Source: Clostridiales bacterium 1_7_47FAA (GTDB lineage Bacteria; Bacillota; Clostridia; Lachnospirales; Lachnospiraceae). Taken from it: a DNA stretch of 55,423 nucleotides. The notes beneath the pieces are model-generated. The model ran no database searches, had not been told where the DNA came from, and was given only the letters and a program-made list of their open reading frames with translations. This document shows positions 10,102-18,739 of this stretch, one piece after another; position 1 is the first letter of the stretch, and each line of letters starts with the position of its first letter. The translations under genes and the position numbers were made by a program. The stretch spans positions 1-55,423 of the forward strand of contig DS990266.1 of assembly GCA_000155435.1 (NCBI GenBank), in the 5' to 3' direction.

Positions 10102-10798
10102 TCTCATTCCTCATTCCATATGCCAAACATGCTTTATGACATTTATCTACAGCAATTTGACAAATCCGCCAAATCTGATCTCCGTAGCTTTCACTGCTGG
10201 TTCCGCCGATTTTTACAGAAAAAGAGGCGAAATCTTTATAAAGCCCATAGCCGATTGCCTTCACATAGGCTTCTTTCGCTGTCCAAGATTCAAAAAAGGA
10301 CTCAATATTATTTTGCCTGATTACAGTTGCTGTTTCTTCTGGTGAAAAATAATTTTCTGCGAGCCTTTGATATTCCTGTATTTGTTTTATTGCCTGCACA
10401 TCTACGCCAACCTGAACATTACGTCCAAAGGCAAGCATTACAATCTCTCCCGAGTGAGATAGGTTGTAATTTATAGATAGACGTTTTCCAGAACAGCACA
10501 GATATGGTTTCCCAAAACGTCCTCTCTCAATTTGTATATCTTTTATATCTTTGCCAAGATAAGATGAAGAAATCTTTTTTACAGCGATTCGCCCTATTGC
10601 ACCTCTCATTATGTCTTCATACTTTACATATGATGTATATTGCTTTATCTCTTCTTCATTCAAGATTCCCCAATTCTCTTTTATCCAACCTGTCATGCTT
10701 CTCCACCGCAGAATCCAAACCTGTATTTCTTCTGGAGGAAGATTATTCATAAAGCAATGCCGTGAAGTGAATGTAGGACGAATCACTTTAATTTTCAC
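10031..10798 (-). CDS. Sfp-type 4'-phosphopantetheinyl transferase
   Basis: 255 residues from a GTG start at 10798, with GAGGAG 10 bases upstream. Diagnostic motifs are YNLSHSGE, VGVDVQAI (Mg-binding Asp) and FFESWTAKEAYVKAIGYGL. It converts apo carrier domains to holo form by attaching phosphopantetheine from CoA, so it should prime the ArCP and PCP domains of the two NRPSs. It is translationally coupled: the start overlaps the end of the thioesterase gene and the end overlaps the ligase gene. It corresponds in role to YbtD of yersiniabactin synthesis. Confidence 0.93.
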   Translation of the reverse strand: MKIKVIRPTFTSRHCFMNNLPPEEIQVWILRWRSMTGWIKENWGILNEEEIKQYTSYVKYEDIMRGAIGRIAVKKISSSYLGKDIKDIQIERGRFGKPYLCCSGKRLSINYNLSHSGEIVMLAFGRNVQVGVDVQAIKQIQEYQRLAENYFSPEETATVIRQNNIESFFESWTAKEAYVKAIGYGLYKDFASFSVKIGGTSSESYGDQIWRICQIAVDKCHKACLAYGMRNENELWEEIATGTGENDRYLAGRKV

Positions 10799-11540
10799 GA
10801 TTGATAAACTCCTCAGATTTTTGATGAATTAACTTTAATACATTTTCCTCATCTTCTTTTATAAAGAAATGCCCGCCTCTGAAAAGGTAATACTGAAACT
10901 TGCTCTGCGTGTATTCAGACCATCTCTTAATATCGGCCAGGGTCGCTTCCCTATCCTCATTCCCGCCAATTGCCAAAACTGGACATATTAATTTTGATGG
11001 GGCATCCGGATAATAGCTTTCATCCAGAATAAAATCCGATCTGATTATCGGCATATAAAAGTTCAACAGTCTTTTATCCATTTTTATTTCTTCCGGAATA
11101 CCGTCATATCGTTCCAGGCCAATCAAAAACTCCTGTTCTGTCAAATGAGATATCGGCTGTGGTTCCGGAATATGGGGAACTCTGCTTCCGGAGAAAATCG
11201 CCAACTTTGCTACCCTTTTGTTGTTCTCAAGCATTTTTTCAACTTCAAATGCTATTTTGCCGCCCATGCTATGGCCAAATAGGATAAAGTCATTGTCAAA
11301 CCTCATAATAGCGTCCACAACGTCTTTTACAAGTGATTGCATGTTCAAATATGGCTTCTCACCAATACGTTCTTCTCTTCCCGGTAATTGTATGGGGCAA
11401 ACCGAAAGTTTCTTGTCAAAATATTGAATCCACTTAGCATAGAAAGCGGCACCGCCTCCTGCATATGGGAAACAAAACATTATTGTACTTTGGGGGCTAA
11501 TACCTTCCGAATTCTTAATCAATTTCCCATTGTATATCAT
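10788..11540 (-). CDS. Type II (editing) thioesterase, PchC/YbtT-like
   Basis: 250 residues in the alpha/beta hydrolase family. FCFPYAGGGAAFYAKW, IQLPGREERI and FGHSMGGKIAFE (Ser nucleophile) are typical of stand-alone NRPS thioesterases, with a late GGHFFI motif holding the catalytic His. The start at 11540 is chosen because AGGAGG lies 7 bases upstream; a longer reading frame from 11612 overlaps the EcfT gene and has no such site. Known role: clearing misprimed or stalled acyl groups from carrier domains. It sits in the biosynthetic operon between EcfT and the PPTase. Confidence 0.91.
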   Translation of the reverse strand: MIYNGKLIKNSEGISPQSTIMFCFPYAGGGAAFYAKWIQYFDKKLSVCPIQLPGREERIGEKPYLNMQSLVKDVVDAIMRFDNDFILFGHSMGGKIAFEVEKMLENNKRVAKLAIFSGSRVPHIPEPQPISHLTEQEFLIGLERYDGIPEEIKMDKRLLNFYMPIIRSDFILDESYYPDAPSKLICPVLAIGGNEDREATLADIKRWSEYTQSKFQYYLFRGGHFFIKEDEENVLKLIHQKSEEFINREN

Positions 11541-11586
11541 AACCTCACCTCCTGAATCCAGACTAACCCAACCGCCCCCCACTGAT

Positions 11587-12288
11587 TTAAACCCTGCAGC
11601 AAACAACAGCAATGATGGTACTGGACATTACTAAGAAAATATCTTTTGCAGTCAGACTTATAATGTAATAGCTATCTTTCTTATACGGACTCTCGATTCC
11701 TCTGACAATGGCTGATGATGCCAGTTCGTCCGCTATTTTCAGGCTTCTGAAAACCATAGGGACAATTGCATATTCCAATGTACTAAGCGGGTGAAAAAGG
11801 ACTGTCCTTATAGACCGCAAAAAGCCTCTTACCTTCATAGCGTCTTTTACTTCACCAAACTCATGAACAAGGGTGGGAGCAAACCGGAGCATGACAATTA
11901 TAATCAGCATTATATTTTCGGGAATCGGTAACTTCCTTATACTGGAAGTCAGTTTGCCTGAAGGTATATGCACTATCAGACACACAATCATCGCCGGCAT
12001 CAATAGACGATAAAGCATATGAAATAACAGCGGTGATGGAAAAGAGATATGGTATTTTGTATTAATAGCCAGCCAAACTACCGACAGGATATATACCCCC
12101 AACATTCCTAATCCCATCGTAAATAACTCAAAATAGCATAACAATAGAAAAAGCCATATCATATATAAACCATGCCCCAGCAAACTGGTGCTTAAGAAGG
12201 AAGTGAAGCATGCGCAGACAGCCAACAGCAACACTGTCCTGCCATCGATCTGCTCCACTTTTCTGATGTTACTATGATTCATAATCAT
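11587..12288 (-). CDS. ECF transporter transmembrane subunit EcfT (first copy)
   Basis: 233 residues, largely hydrophobic with several membrane spans. The two coupling-helix signatures of EcfT, an Ala/Met-x-x-Arg-Gly type, are present as AMKVRGF and SAIVRGIE. EcfT joins a substrate-binding S subunit to the ATPase pair in the cytoplasmic membrane. The ATG start overlaps the stop of the S-subunit gene by 4 bp. This operon has no ATPase gene of its own in the window, so it probably uses the fused EcfA encoded at 13337-14836. Confidence 0.88.
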   Translation of the reverse strand: MIMNHSNIRKVEQIDGRTVLLLAVCACFTSFLSTSLLGHGLYMIWLFLLLCYFELFTMGLGMLGVYILSVVWLAINTKYHISFPSPLLFHMLYRLLMPAMIVCLIVHIPSGKLTSSIRKLPIPENIMLIIIVMLRFAPTLVHEFGEVKDAMKVRGFLRSIRTVLFHPLSTLEYAIVPMVFRSLKIADELASSAIVRGIESPYKKDSYYIISLTAKDIFLVMSSTIIAVVCCRV

Positions 12289-12896
12289 TCCAAAATACCA
12301 GCTTTCTGAAAATGTCTTCTTAATAGTCTCTGCCCGAACAGAACACCTAATACAGCAAGAAGACCGGTTATTGCACAGCCCAAAAGCATCAGCCCCGGAT
12401 GGGTTGACATTAAAAACTGCATATCTAAGGTTTCCTGTGAAAAGCCACTATTTAATGCCATTTCTTTATAACTGTCCCATGCCCACCAGAGAGGCACCGC
12501 ACATCCAACGAAATTCCCGATACTGTTTAAAGCCCAGCCAATCATATTGCGGATCGGCTTTCTATATGTATTTTTTCCAATCATAGACAGCTCGGAAATA
12601 ACGCCTACAATCAGGAAATATGGCAGCAAGAAGGCGTAACCCATAAGTGCCTGGATAAGGCCATACACAAATGCCCAAACAAACAACAGCCCATGTTTGT
12701 TCACCCGGTTTGCCGCTACAAGGAAGAATACAGCTCCTAAAAAGCCGTCAATGGCGGCTGAACCATATAAATACACTTCTGAAAATGGCAATGTGACAGC
12801 GCTGACCACCATTGCTATCATATAATTGATTACCAACATGGCTGCAACCGTGATTACGTCTCTGATACTAAACTTACTTCCCTTTGTTTCACTCAT
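12285..12896 (-). CDS. MptD-family (Trep_Strep) ECF transporter S component (first copy)
   Basis: 203 residues and multiple predicted membrane helices, ending in a basic tail (GQRLLRRHFQKAG). It resembles the MptD/Trep_Strep family of putative ECF S subunits, which bind the transported substrate. MptD is named for a mycobacterial locus that also carries IrtAB/YbtPQ-like transporters, the same combination as here. It is the first gene of the NRPS operon; AGGAGG lies 8 bases before the ATG. Its paralogue at 15575-16162 ends in a very similar tail. Substrate is unknown; a metal-metallophore complex or a precursor is the inference from context. Confidence 0.82.
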   Translation of the reverse strand: MSETKGSKFSIRDVITVAAMLVINYMIAMVVSAVTLPFSEVYLYGSAAIDGFLGAVFFLVAANRVNKHGLLFVWAFVYGLIQALMGYAFLLPYFLIVGVISELSMIGKNTYRKPIRNMIGWALNSIGNFVGCAVPLWWAWDSYKEMALNSGFSQETLDMQFLMSTHPGLMLLGCAITGLLAVLGVLFGQRLLRRHFQKAGILE

Positions 12897-12927
12897 ATAA
12901 AGATCCTCCTGTAATATAGTGGTTTTG

Positions 12928-12980
12928 GTTAGTTGCTACTAACTATTAGTTAAAGCCTCGGCATGTTAGCAGCAACTAAC
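12928..12980 (-). promoter_or_regulatory. Two GTTAG-N6-CTAAC palindromes upstream of the NRPS operon
   Basis: 12928-12943 reads GTTAGTTGCTACTAAC, and the complement of 12965-12980 reads GTTAGTTGCTGCTAAC, differing at one base. They are 37 bp apart centre to centre, between AGGAGG of the first operon gene and the distal intergenic region. A third copy lies before the second ECF operon (16203-16218). Repetition at both operons suggests operators of a shared transcription factor. The likely regulator class (MarR, DtxR or TetR) cannot be told from the sequence. Confidence 0.65.
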
Positions 12981-13336
12981 TCTATTGTATTTTACAGGAT
13001 TCTTTTTAATATTTCTACCCCTTTAAATGTGTATTTTTTTAAAATAGCCCATTTTAACAGTTTGTTTCATTCAAAGGCTTGTCACATCACAGGGCTGTAG
13101 ATGACTTTATGAAACATTCAATTAAATTTCGTTTTACTTAAATATTAAATTATAAAATAATTGCCGCAGACTTTTTGATAAATCGACATTGTCACTATTA
13201 TAAAAAGTACTGCGGCCTGAATCATTATATTAACTTCCAGCTTACTCTTACGTATTTCTATATCCGAAATAAGTTCTCTTTAGTCCTTATGACAAATAAC
13301 ATTTCTCTCAGCCCACTTCAAAGTACTCTTTCGCTT
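12981..13336. other. AT-rich intergenic region between the two ECF operons, with one long hairpin
   Basis: No coding signal on either strand. It holds the distal promoter region of the NRPS operon and the 3' region of the upstream EcfA gene. An inverted repeat at 13163-13216 (GCCGCAG ... CTGCGGC, with CTTTTT ... AAAAAG inside) may end transcription of the EcfA operon, but the T-run after it is poor. Confidence 0.5.
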
Positions 13337-14836
13337 TCATATAGCCATTGCTGAATCACCCTTTTCGTGGGAGAAAAATTCCTGTAAAAGTCTTACAGCC
13401 TCGTTATCCATAGGCCGATGCCATAATATACGGCCATGCTCAATAAACATAAGATGTGTACAGCATTTGTATATCAGTTCAGGATCATGCGTTATCAGAA
13501 ACAACGTTTTTTTCATTTCTTTTAGCTGTATTAATTTTTCTGAAACCTCAAGCATATGTCTATAATCCAATCCACTGGTGGGTTCATCAAATATGATTAT
13601 TTCTTTCCCAGATGCAACAGCACTGCCAATAGCGACTCGCTGCTTTTCACCACCGGATAACGACATTGGGTGCAGTTTCAGTTTATCCGACAAATCAAGC
13701 CCGGCCAAAATTTCTTGTGCCCGAACCTTGTCCTCTTCCTCATTTTCTCCATCCATACTCAGCAAAAGTTCATCAAGTACATCTTCTGTAAAAAGCTGGT
13801 GATTTACATCCTGCATTACCATATAGGAAATATGCCGGCGCTTCTTCGCATTGAGAGCATTGCCATTTAATTTCAAAGTGCCCTTTGAAGATTTATCTAA
13901 TCCGCATAGACATCTGGCAAAAGAGGATTTACCAGCTCCATTGTCACCAATGATTCCAATGATTTCTCCCTGCGGCAATGTTAAATTCGGTATGTTTACA
14001 ATCGGATATCCCCGTTTTTCATATGAAAACCAAAAGTTATCAATCTGCAGGCTTTTTTCATTTGCTTCAGGTTTTTTTTCAGGCATCAAGTCAAATGGAT
14101 TTAATGCACGTAATCCCATTTTCTTTAACTCCTTTGGATCTAGTTCCAAAAATTCCTCTCTTGTATATTCATTACATATCTCTCCGCGCTTCATATATAT
14201 GATTCGGTCCGCATATGGAGCCAGGTAATAAAGGCGGTGTTCGGCAACGATTACTGTCTTATTTTCAGATTGCCATTGGCGAATTACTTCTGTTAAATCT
14301 TTTATCGAAGAAATATCCAAATTTGAGGACGGTTCATCCAAAACAAAAGTATTAGGGCAGATAGCATCTGCCGATGCACAGGCTATCTTCTGCTTTTCTC
14401 CACCAGATAAAGCAAACAGGCTCCGTCCAAGCAGATTTTCTAATTTAAGGCATTTTGTTGTATTCTCAAGCCTTGCCAGCATTTCCTGCACCGGCAACCC
14501 CAAATTTTCGCATCCAAACACAATCTCGCTTGTCGTATCTACATTGTAGAACTGTGTTCTCGGGTTTTGAAATACAGAGCCAACCATGGGGGCAATCTGA
14601 TATAACTGATAATCCTTTACCTCTTTCCCATCCAAATAAATCTGTCCCGTTAACTGTCCATTATAATAATGCGGAATCAATCCGTTAATCAGGCGCGTCA
14701 AAGTTGTTTTACCGCAACCAGATTCACCACATAGTAAAACAGTCTCTCCATCTTCGATTTTCAAATTGATATTACGCAGGCTATTCTCTGATTCTCCGCT
14801 TTCATAGGTAAAGGACACATCTTTAATTTCTATCAT
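13337..14836 (-). CDS. Fused double ECF/cobalt-type ATPase (EcfA1-EcfA2)
   Basis: 499 residues with two complete ABC ATPase domains in one chain. The first has GESGCGKTTL, LSGGEKQKIA and VLDEPSSNLD. The second (from about residue 265) has GDNGAGKSSF, LSGGEKQRVA and IFDEPTSGLD. Such fused pairs energise ECF importers. The start at 14836 is chosen because AAGGGGAAG precedes it and it lies just after the EcfT2 stop; an upstream ATG at 14878 would overlap EcfT2 and lacks a binding site. It is the last gene of the S2-T2-A operon and the only EcfA in the window, so it plausibly powers both S/T pairs. Confidence 0.92.
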   Translation of the reverse strand: MIEIKDVSFTYESGESENSLRNINLKIEDGETVLLCGESGCGKTTLTRLINGLIPHYYNGQLTGQIYLDGKEVKDYQLYQIAPMVGSVFQNPRTQFYNVDTTSEIVFGCENLGLPVQEMLARLENTTKCLKLENLLGRSLFALSGGEKQKIACASADAICPNTFVLDEPSSNLDISSIKDLTEVIRQWQSENKTVIVAEHRLYYLAPYADRIIYMKRGEICNEYTREEFLELDPKELKKMGLRALNPFDLMPEKKPEANEKSLQIDNFWFSYEKRGYPIVNIPNLTLPQGEIIGIIGDNGAGKSSFARCLCGLDKSSKGTLKLNGNALNAKKRRHISYMVMQDVNHQLFTEDVLDELLLSMDGENEEEDKVRAQEILAGLDLSDKLKLHPMSLSGGEKQRVAIGSAVASGKEIIIFDEPTSGLDYRHMLEVSEKLIQLKEMKKTLFLITHDPELIYKCCTHLMFIEHGRILWHRPMDNEAVRLLQEFFSHEKGDSAMAI

Positions 14837-14849
14837 TTCACTTCCCCTT

Positions 14850-15578
14850 CTACCATTTAATAATAAATAAGGTGACAAACAGCATAACGCCTGAAATTAC
14901 TACCGCAATGGCATCGTAACAGGTAAATCCAACTCTCGTTATGCTTGACCGCTTTGCTGGATTATCCAGCCCACGGGTCAACGCTGCCGCAGACAGTTCA
15001 TCACCAATCTTTACAACCGAAATCATAAGCGGTATGAAACGATATTCAAGCAGTGCCATTGGATTCTGCCAAAATTTTTTCGTACCAAACTGGATTTCCC
15101 TCATTCTCATAGCGTCTTTAATAGCTGCTGATTCTTCCTGCATGGTAGGCAAAAAGCGAAATAATACAGAAAGAGGAATGGTAATATTCCTACCGATATG
15201 CATTCTGCTCAGTGATGTAATACACTCACTGGCAGTAGTAGATTTAATTATGTAATTCCCCATTGCAAAAGCAGGAAAAAGCCTTAAAACCAATCCCACC
15301 AATAAAACTACAATCATATTGACAACCATGTGAAAACGAATTGAGTTTTGGATTTCCTTAACCACCAAAGCAGCTACAAACAGAACTATAAAAATGGCCG
15401 CTGCCTTATATTGTCTGTTTGTAAGTAATAGAATAAAAGGTATCAAAGCCACTGCAAGCATAAAAGCGGTATGGCCATATAAAAACTCGGCGGTAGCTAC
15501 AACGGCCATCAGCAGTAATTTTGTCCGTGGGTCTAAATGGAATCCTTTCGTCTCTGTAACAGCAAGCATGTGCATCAA
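14850..15578 (-). CDS. ECF transporter transmembrane subunit EcfT (second copy)
   Basis: 242 residues, several membrane segments, with the EcfT coupling motifs as AMRMREIQ and AALTRGLD. The start overlaps the S2 stop by 4 bp and the stop lies 13 bp before EcfA. It should form a module with the S subunit at 15575-16162 and the fused ATPase. The first motif ends Arg-Glu rather than Arg-Gly. Confidence 0.88.
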   Translation of the reverse strand: MMHMLAVTETKGFHLDPRTKLLLMAVVATAEFLYGHTAFMLAVALIPFILLLTNRQYKAAAIFIVLFVAALVVKEIQNSIRFHMVVNMIVVLLVGLVLRLFPAFAMGNYIIKSTTASECITSLSRMHIGRNITIPLSVLFRFLPTMQEESAAIKDAMRMREIQFGTKKFWQNPMALLEYRFIPLMISVVKIGDELSAAALTRGLDNPAKRSSITRVGFTCYDAIAVVISGVMLFVTLFIIKW

Positions 15579-16162
15579 ACAATACCCGCCCTCTCAAAGT
15601 GCTTCTTTAACATTTTATGACCGAGCAAAGCACCGCAAATCCCGCCGACAAACAAAATCACAAATCCCGCATACATCATCCATGATGGCATCATAGATTG
15701 TAATGTTTCTGCGTATTGGTTCCCCATGGAGCTGTGAATATTTTCCCAGTAGGACTGCCCGGCAATCCAAAGATTCGCAGGGCATCCCATCATGCCAAGG
15801 CAAAAACACGCATAGCTTAGGAGGGTAACGTTAAAGTTTTTATACTGACCGGCCTTTAACACAATATCAGCAAGAATTCCGCCCAGTGTCCACCCCACCA
15901 GCCCAATCCATGTATAGCCTATAAGAAAGAAAAACAGACCGCAGATGACACCTGTAATTGTCAGCATCCCGAATTTCTGAATTTTTGTGTAGTACAGCAT
16001 CATAGGAATGCCACATACAAACGGCCAGATAAACAGAAGGAATGGATATATTACAGGCAGTGCAGTCAGTAATCCGAAAACAAAAAATATTACAAGAGTC
16101 ATGGCAGTATAAATTCCTACATTGATAAGATCTTTTCCATTTAGTTTATTAGATTTTTGCAT
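15575..16162 (-). CDS. MptD-family (Trep_Strep) ECF transporter S component (second copy)
   Basis: 195 residues, hydrophobic, five or six predicted membrane spans, ending GHKMLKKHFERAG like the tail of the first S subunit (GQRLLRRHFQKAG). First gene of the S2-T2-EcfA operon, behind AAAGGA and a GTTAG-N6-CTAAC palindrome. Expected to be the membrane substrate-binding component of an ECF importer. The ligand is not recognisable from sequence; context points to the metallophore system. Confidence 0.82.
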   Translation of the reverse strand: MQKSNKLNGKDLINVGIYTAMTLVIFFVFGLLTALPVIYPFLLFIWPFVCGIPMMLYYTKIQKFGMLTITGVICGLFFFLIGYTWIGLVGWTLGGILADIVLKAGQYKNFNVTLLSYACFCLGMMGCPANLWIAGQSYWENIHSSMGNQYAETLQSMMPSWMMYAGFVILFVGGICGALLGHKMLKKHFERAGIV

Positions 16163-16202
16163 TTTAATCGTCCTTTCGTTATGACTAATTTCATATTTTA
16201 TA

Positions 16203-16218
16203 GTTAGATTCAGCTAAC
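16203..16218 (-). promoter_or_regulatory. Third GTTAG-N6-CTAAC palindrome, in the promoter of the second ECF operon
   Basis: Reads GTTAGATTCAGCTAAC. On the minus strand it is followed directly by TATAAA, a good -10 box for the S2 gene at 16162, so a bound protein would sit between -35 and -10. It has the same outer bases and 16-bp length as the two copies at 12928-12980. Confidence 0.6.
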
Positions 16219-16240
16219 TGTAGGGGAAATTTTTTGGGGA

Positions 16241-16858
16241 TTAAATCCCCAAAACAGTTTGCCAGCCCGAGCTGAAAAATACCGATAGCGTATGAGCATA
16301 CTTCAATGCAGCTGACTTTGGATAATTGTGCATAACAATTTCCGCAATTGAAGCATAGTAAGAATGGACCAACATATGCCACTCGTCCTCATCTAAATCA
16401 TTGACAGGTACACCGCGTGCTTTTAATTCTGCAATGAGTTTTATTGTCTCCTGCACATCTGCGCGTACCAAGTCGTCTAAAAAGCCTGCATACTTTGTTC
16501 CTGACGAGCACATCAGAAGCAGCCTGAATACATCAAAATGCTCATAAATATATTCGATTATCTGGATAATCGTACTTTCTGACAGCCTCCACAAATTCTT
16601 AAGCTCATCTGTTTTTACTAAATCAAAATGCTTATCTATTGATTCTGAATATATCTTTTGGATTGTCTGAACAACTGATTCCACTAAAGAACCAAATAAA
16701 GCTTCCTTATCAGCAAAATGATTGTAAAAGGCACCATTGGTTACATTTGCGTCTTTACAGATTTCCCTAATACTGGCTCTTTCAAAGCCAAATTCTAAGA
16801 AGTGTTTCTTTGCACAGGCCAAAAGATTTTCATGAGTTTGCTGGAAATCCCTTGACAT
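16241..16858 (-). CDS. TetR-family transcriptional regulator
   Basis: 205 residues. The N-terminal helix-turn-helix reads ASIREICKDANVTNGAFYNHF, followed by KEALFGSLVES, typical of TetR repressors. The C-terminal half is helical and ligand-binding, with no recognisable ligand motif. It is transcribed away from the YbtPQ-like transporter genes, with tandem palindromes in the shared 126-bp intergenic region. Inference: it represses itself and the transporters, and responds to a ligand such as the metallophore. It lies upstream of the S2 operon in the same direction, with 78 bp between. Confidence 0.9.
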   Translation of the reverse strand: MSRDFQQTHENLLACAKKHFLEFGFERASIREICKDANVTNGAFYNHFADKEALFGSLVESVVQTIQKIYSESIDKHFDLVKTDELKNLWRLSESTIIQIIEYIYEHFDVFRLLLMCSSGTKYAGFLDDLVRADVQETIKLIAELKARGVPVNDLDEDEWHMLVHSYYASIAEIVMHNYPKSAALKYAHTLSVFFSSGWQTVLGI

Positions 16859-16880
16859 TTCCTCCCCTCCATTCTATACT

Positions 16881-16910
16881 ATATTACACTGTAATATTAC
16901 ACCGTAATAT
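16881..16910. promoter_or_regulatory. Tandem palindromic operator in the TetR/ABC divergent region
   Basis: 16881-16897 reads ATATTACACTGTAATAT, a perfect 8-1-8 palindrome. 16894-16910 reads ATATTACACCGTAATAT, the same palindrome with one mismatch, overlapping the first and offset by 13 bp. This is the usual size and place for TetR operators. An 11-base half-site (ACTATATTACA) recurs on the minus strand at 12910-12920, next to the ribosome binding site of the NRPS operon. Confidence 0.7.
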
Positions 16911-16984
16911 AGATTTTACCACCCTTTTCCTAAAAAATCAATACCCAATTACAAATTCTGATTAGCAGAAAGGAAGATGTTTAT

Positions 16985-18739
16985 ATGAAATCAAAAGAAC
17001 CGGGGGCAATCCGGCAGCTTTTTATGTTTGTTGGCAGTAGCAAGGGGAAAATGAAATTTTCCATTCTTATGGCCGTTTTAGGGGAACTATTTGGTATGGT
17101 TCCATTCCTTATACTGGCTATGTTGGCAGACTCACTCTATTCCGGAACAGCTACTACTAAAGATACGGTGATACTGGCGGGAATCGCGGCACTTTGCCAG
17201 TGCATTAAGACATTCCTTACATGGAGGTCGTCCCTTCTGTCCCACCGTATTTCCTTTACTATTTTACAAAATATACGTGAAAGAATTGCCGATAAAATGG
17301 CGAAGGTTCCCATGGGCGTCATGTTGGAAACCCCTTCCGGCATTTTTAAAAACTTAATTGTAGATAATGTGGCAAAGCTAGAGGATTCTATGGCCCATTT
17401 TATGCCTGAACTTCCGTCACACATCACAGCACCTCTATGCAGTATTCTATTAATCTTTATTTTGGATTGGCGCATGGGGCTGGCCTCTTTAATTACTGTC
17501 CCGTTGGGAGGTTTGTTTTTCGCTGCCATGATGCGCGGATATGCCTCCCGTATGGAAAACTATATGTGTTCTGCGAATGAAATGAACAGTTCTCTTGTGG
17601 AATATGTAAATGGTATTCAGGTCATTAAAGCTTTTAACCGGTCCAGCTCGTCCTATGGGCAATACTCAAAAGCTGTCAATTACTTCCACGACTGCACCAT
17701 GGAATGGTGGAGTGAGTGCTGGCTATGGAATGCGGCCGCTCGTGCAGTCCTTCCCTCCACCTTACTTGGCACACTTCCTATCGGCGCTTTGCTTTTTATG
17801 AATGGTTCGATTACTTTACCGGTTCTGATGATATGTCTTATTGTCCCCCTTGGCTTTACAGGGCCGCTGATGAAAGTATCGGAAGCCATGGAGCAGGTAA
17901 GTATGATCAAAGGAAACCTTGAACAAGTTACTGCCTTCTTAAAAACTCCTGAACTGCAGCGGCCTGCGGACCCGGTTACTCTCACAGAACCGACATTTGA
18001 ATTTAGTCACGTTTGCTTTGGTTATAACAAAAGTGAAGTGCTGCACGATATCTCATTTAAGACGTCACCGAAATCAATGACAGCGATTGTCGGTCCGTCC
18101 GGATCTGGTAAATCTACCATAGCCAAATTAATGGCGGGATTTTGGGATGCCACCTCCGGGACTGTGCTTTTTGGTTCACAGGATATTCGCAACATCCCCT
18201 TTGAGCAGCTGATGGGAGAAATCAGTTATGTTGCACAGGATAACTTTCTTTTTGATAAAACCATCCGTGATAATATCCGCATGGGAAATCCAGCCGCAAC
18301 GGACGAACAAATAGAAACCGTTGCAAAAGCTGCAAACTGCCATGATTTTATCATGCAATTAGAAAAAGGCTACGACACTATGGCCGGAGATGCCGGAGAC
18401 CGCCTATCTGGTGGAGAACGCCAACGTATCACCATAGCGCGTGCCATGCTTAAAAAAGCTTCCGTGGTTATTCTTGATGAAGCAACTGCCTATGCAGACC
18501 CGGAAAATGAAGCACTGATACAAGAAGCAATCAGTAAGTTAATTTCCGGGAAAACCCTAATTGTTGTTGCACATCGTCTGAATACAATCCGCAATGCCGA
18601 TCAAATCCTTGTTGTAGCTGATGGGAAAATAGCTGGATGCGGAACGCAAAATGAACTGTTAGAGAACTGCCCTCTTTATAAGAAAATGTGGGAGAATTAT
18701 TCAGATGCGGTAACTTCCAAAACGAAAGGAGAATCTTAG
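16985..18739 (+). CDS. YbtP/IrtA-like ABC half-transporter (membrane-ATPase fusion)
   Basis: 584 residues: N-terminal six-helix ABC membrane domain (about 1-310), then an ATPase domain with GPSGSGKSTIAKLMAGFWD, LSGGERQRITIARAM and ILDEATAYADPENE. The combination FWD plus ATAYADPENE is close to the siderophore transporters YbtP/YbtQ and IrtA/IrtB, which have an exporter fold but import metal-loaded siderophores. The next gene is its partner and starts directly after the stop. AAAGGAAG precedes the ATG. It belongs with the NRPS locus; direction of transport is inferred from the family and not visible in the sequence. Confidence 0.9.
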   Translation: MKSKEPGAIRQLFMFVGSSKGKMKFSILMAVLGELFGMVPFLILAMLADSLYSGTATTKDTVILAGIAALCQCIKTFLTWRSSLLSHRISFTILQNIRERIADKMAKVPMGVMLETPSGIFKNLIVDNVAKLEDSMAHFMPELPSHITAPLCSILLIFILDWRMGLASLITVPLGGLFFAAMMRGYASRMENYMCSANEMNSSLVEYVNGIQVIKAFNRSSSSYGQYSKAVNYFHDCTMEWWSECWLWNAAARAVLPSTLLGTLPIGALLFMNGSITLPVLMICLIVPLGFTGPLMKVSEAMEQVSMIKGNLEQVTAFLKTPELQRPADPVTLTEPTFEFSHVCFGYNKSEVLHDISFKTSPKSMTAIVGPSGSGKSTIAKLMAGFWDATSGTVLFGSQDIRNIPFEQLMGEISYVAQDNFLFDKTIRDNIRMGNPAATDEQIETVAKAANCHDFIMQLEKGYDTMAGDAGDRLSGGERQRITIARAMLKKASVVILDEATAYADPENEALIQEAISKLISGKTLIVVAHRLNTIRNADQILVVADGKIAGCGTQNELLENCPLYKKMWENYSDAVTSKTKGES

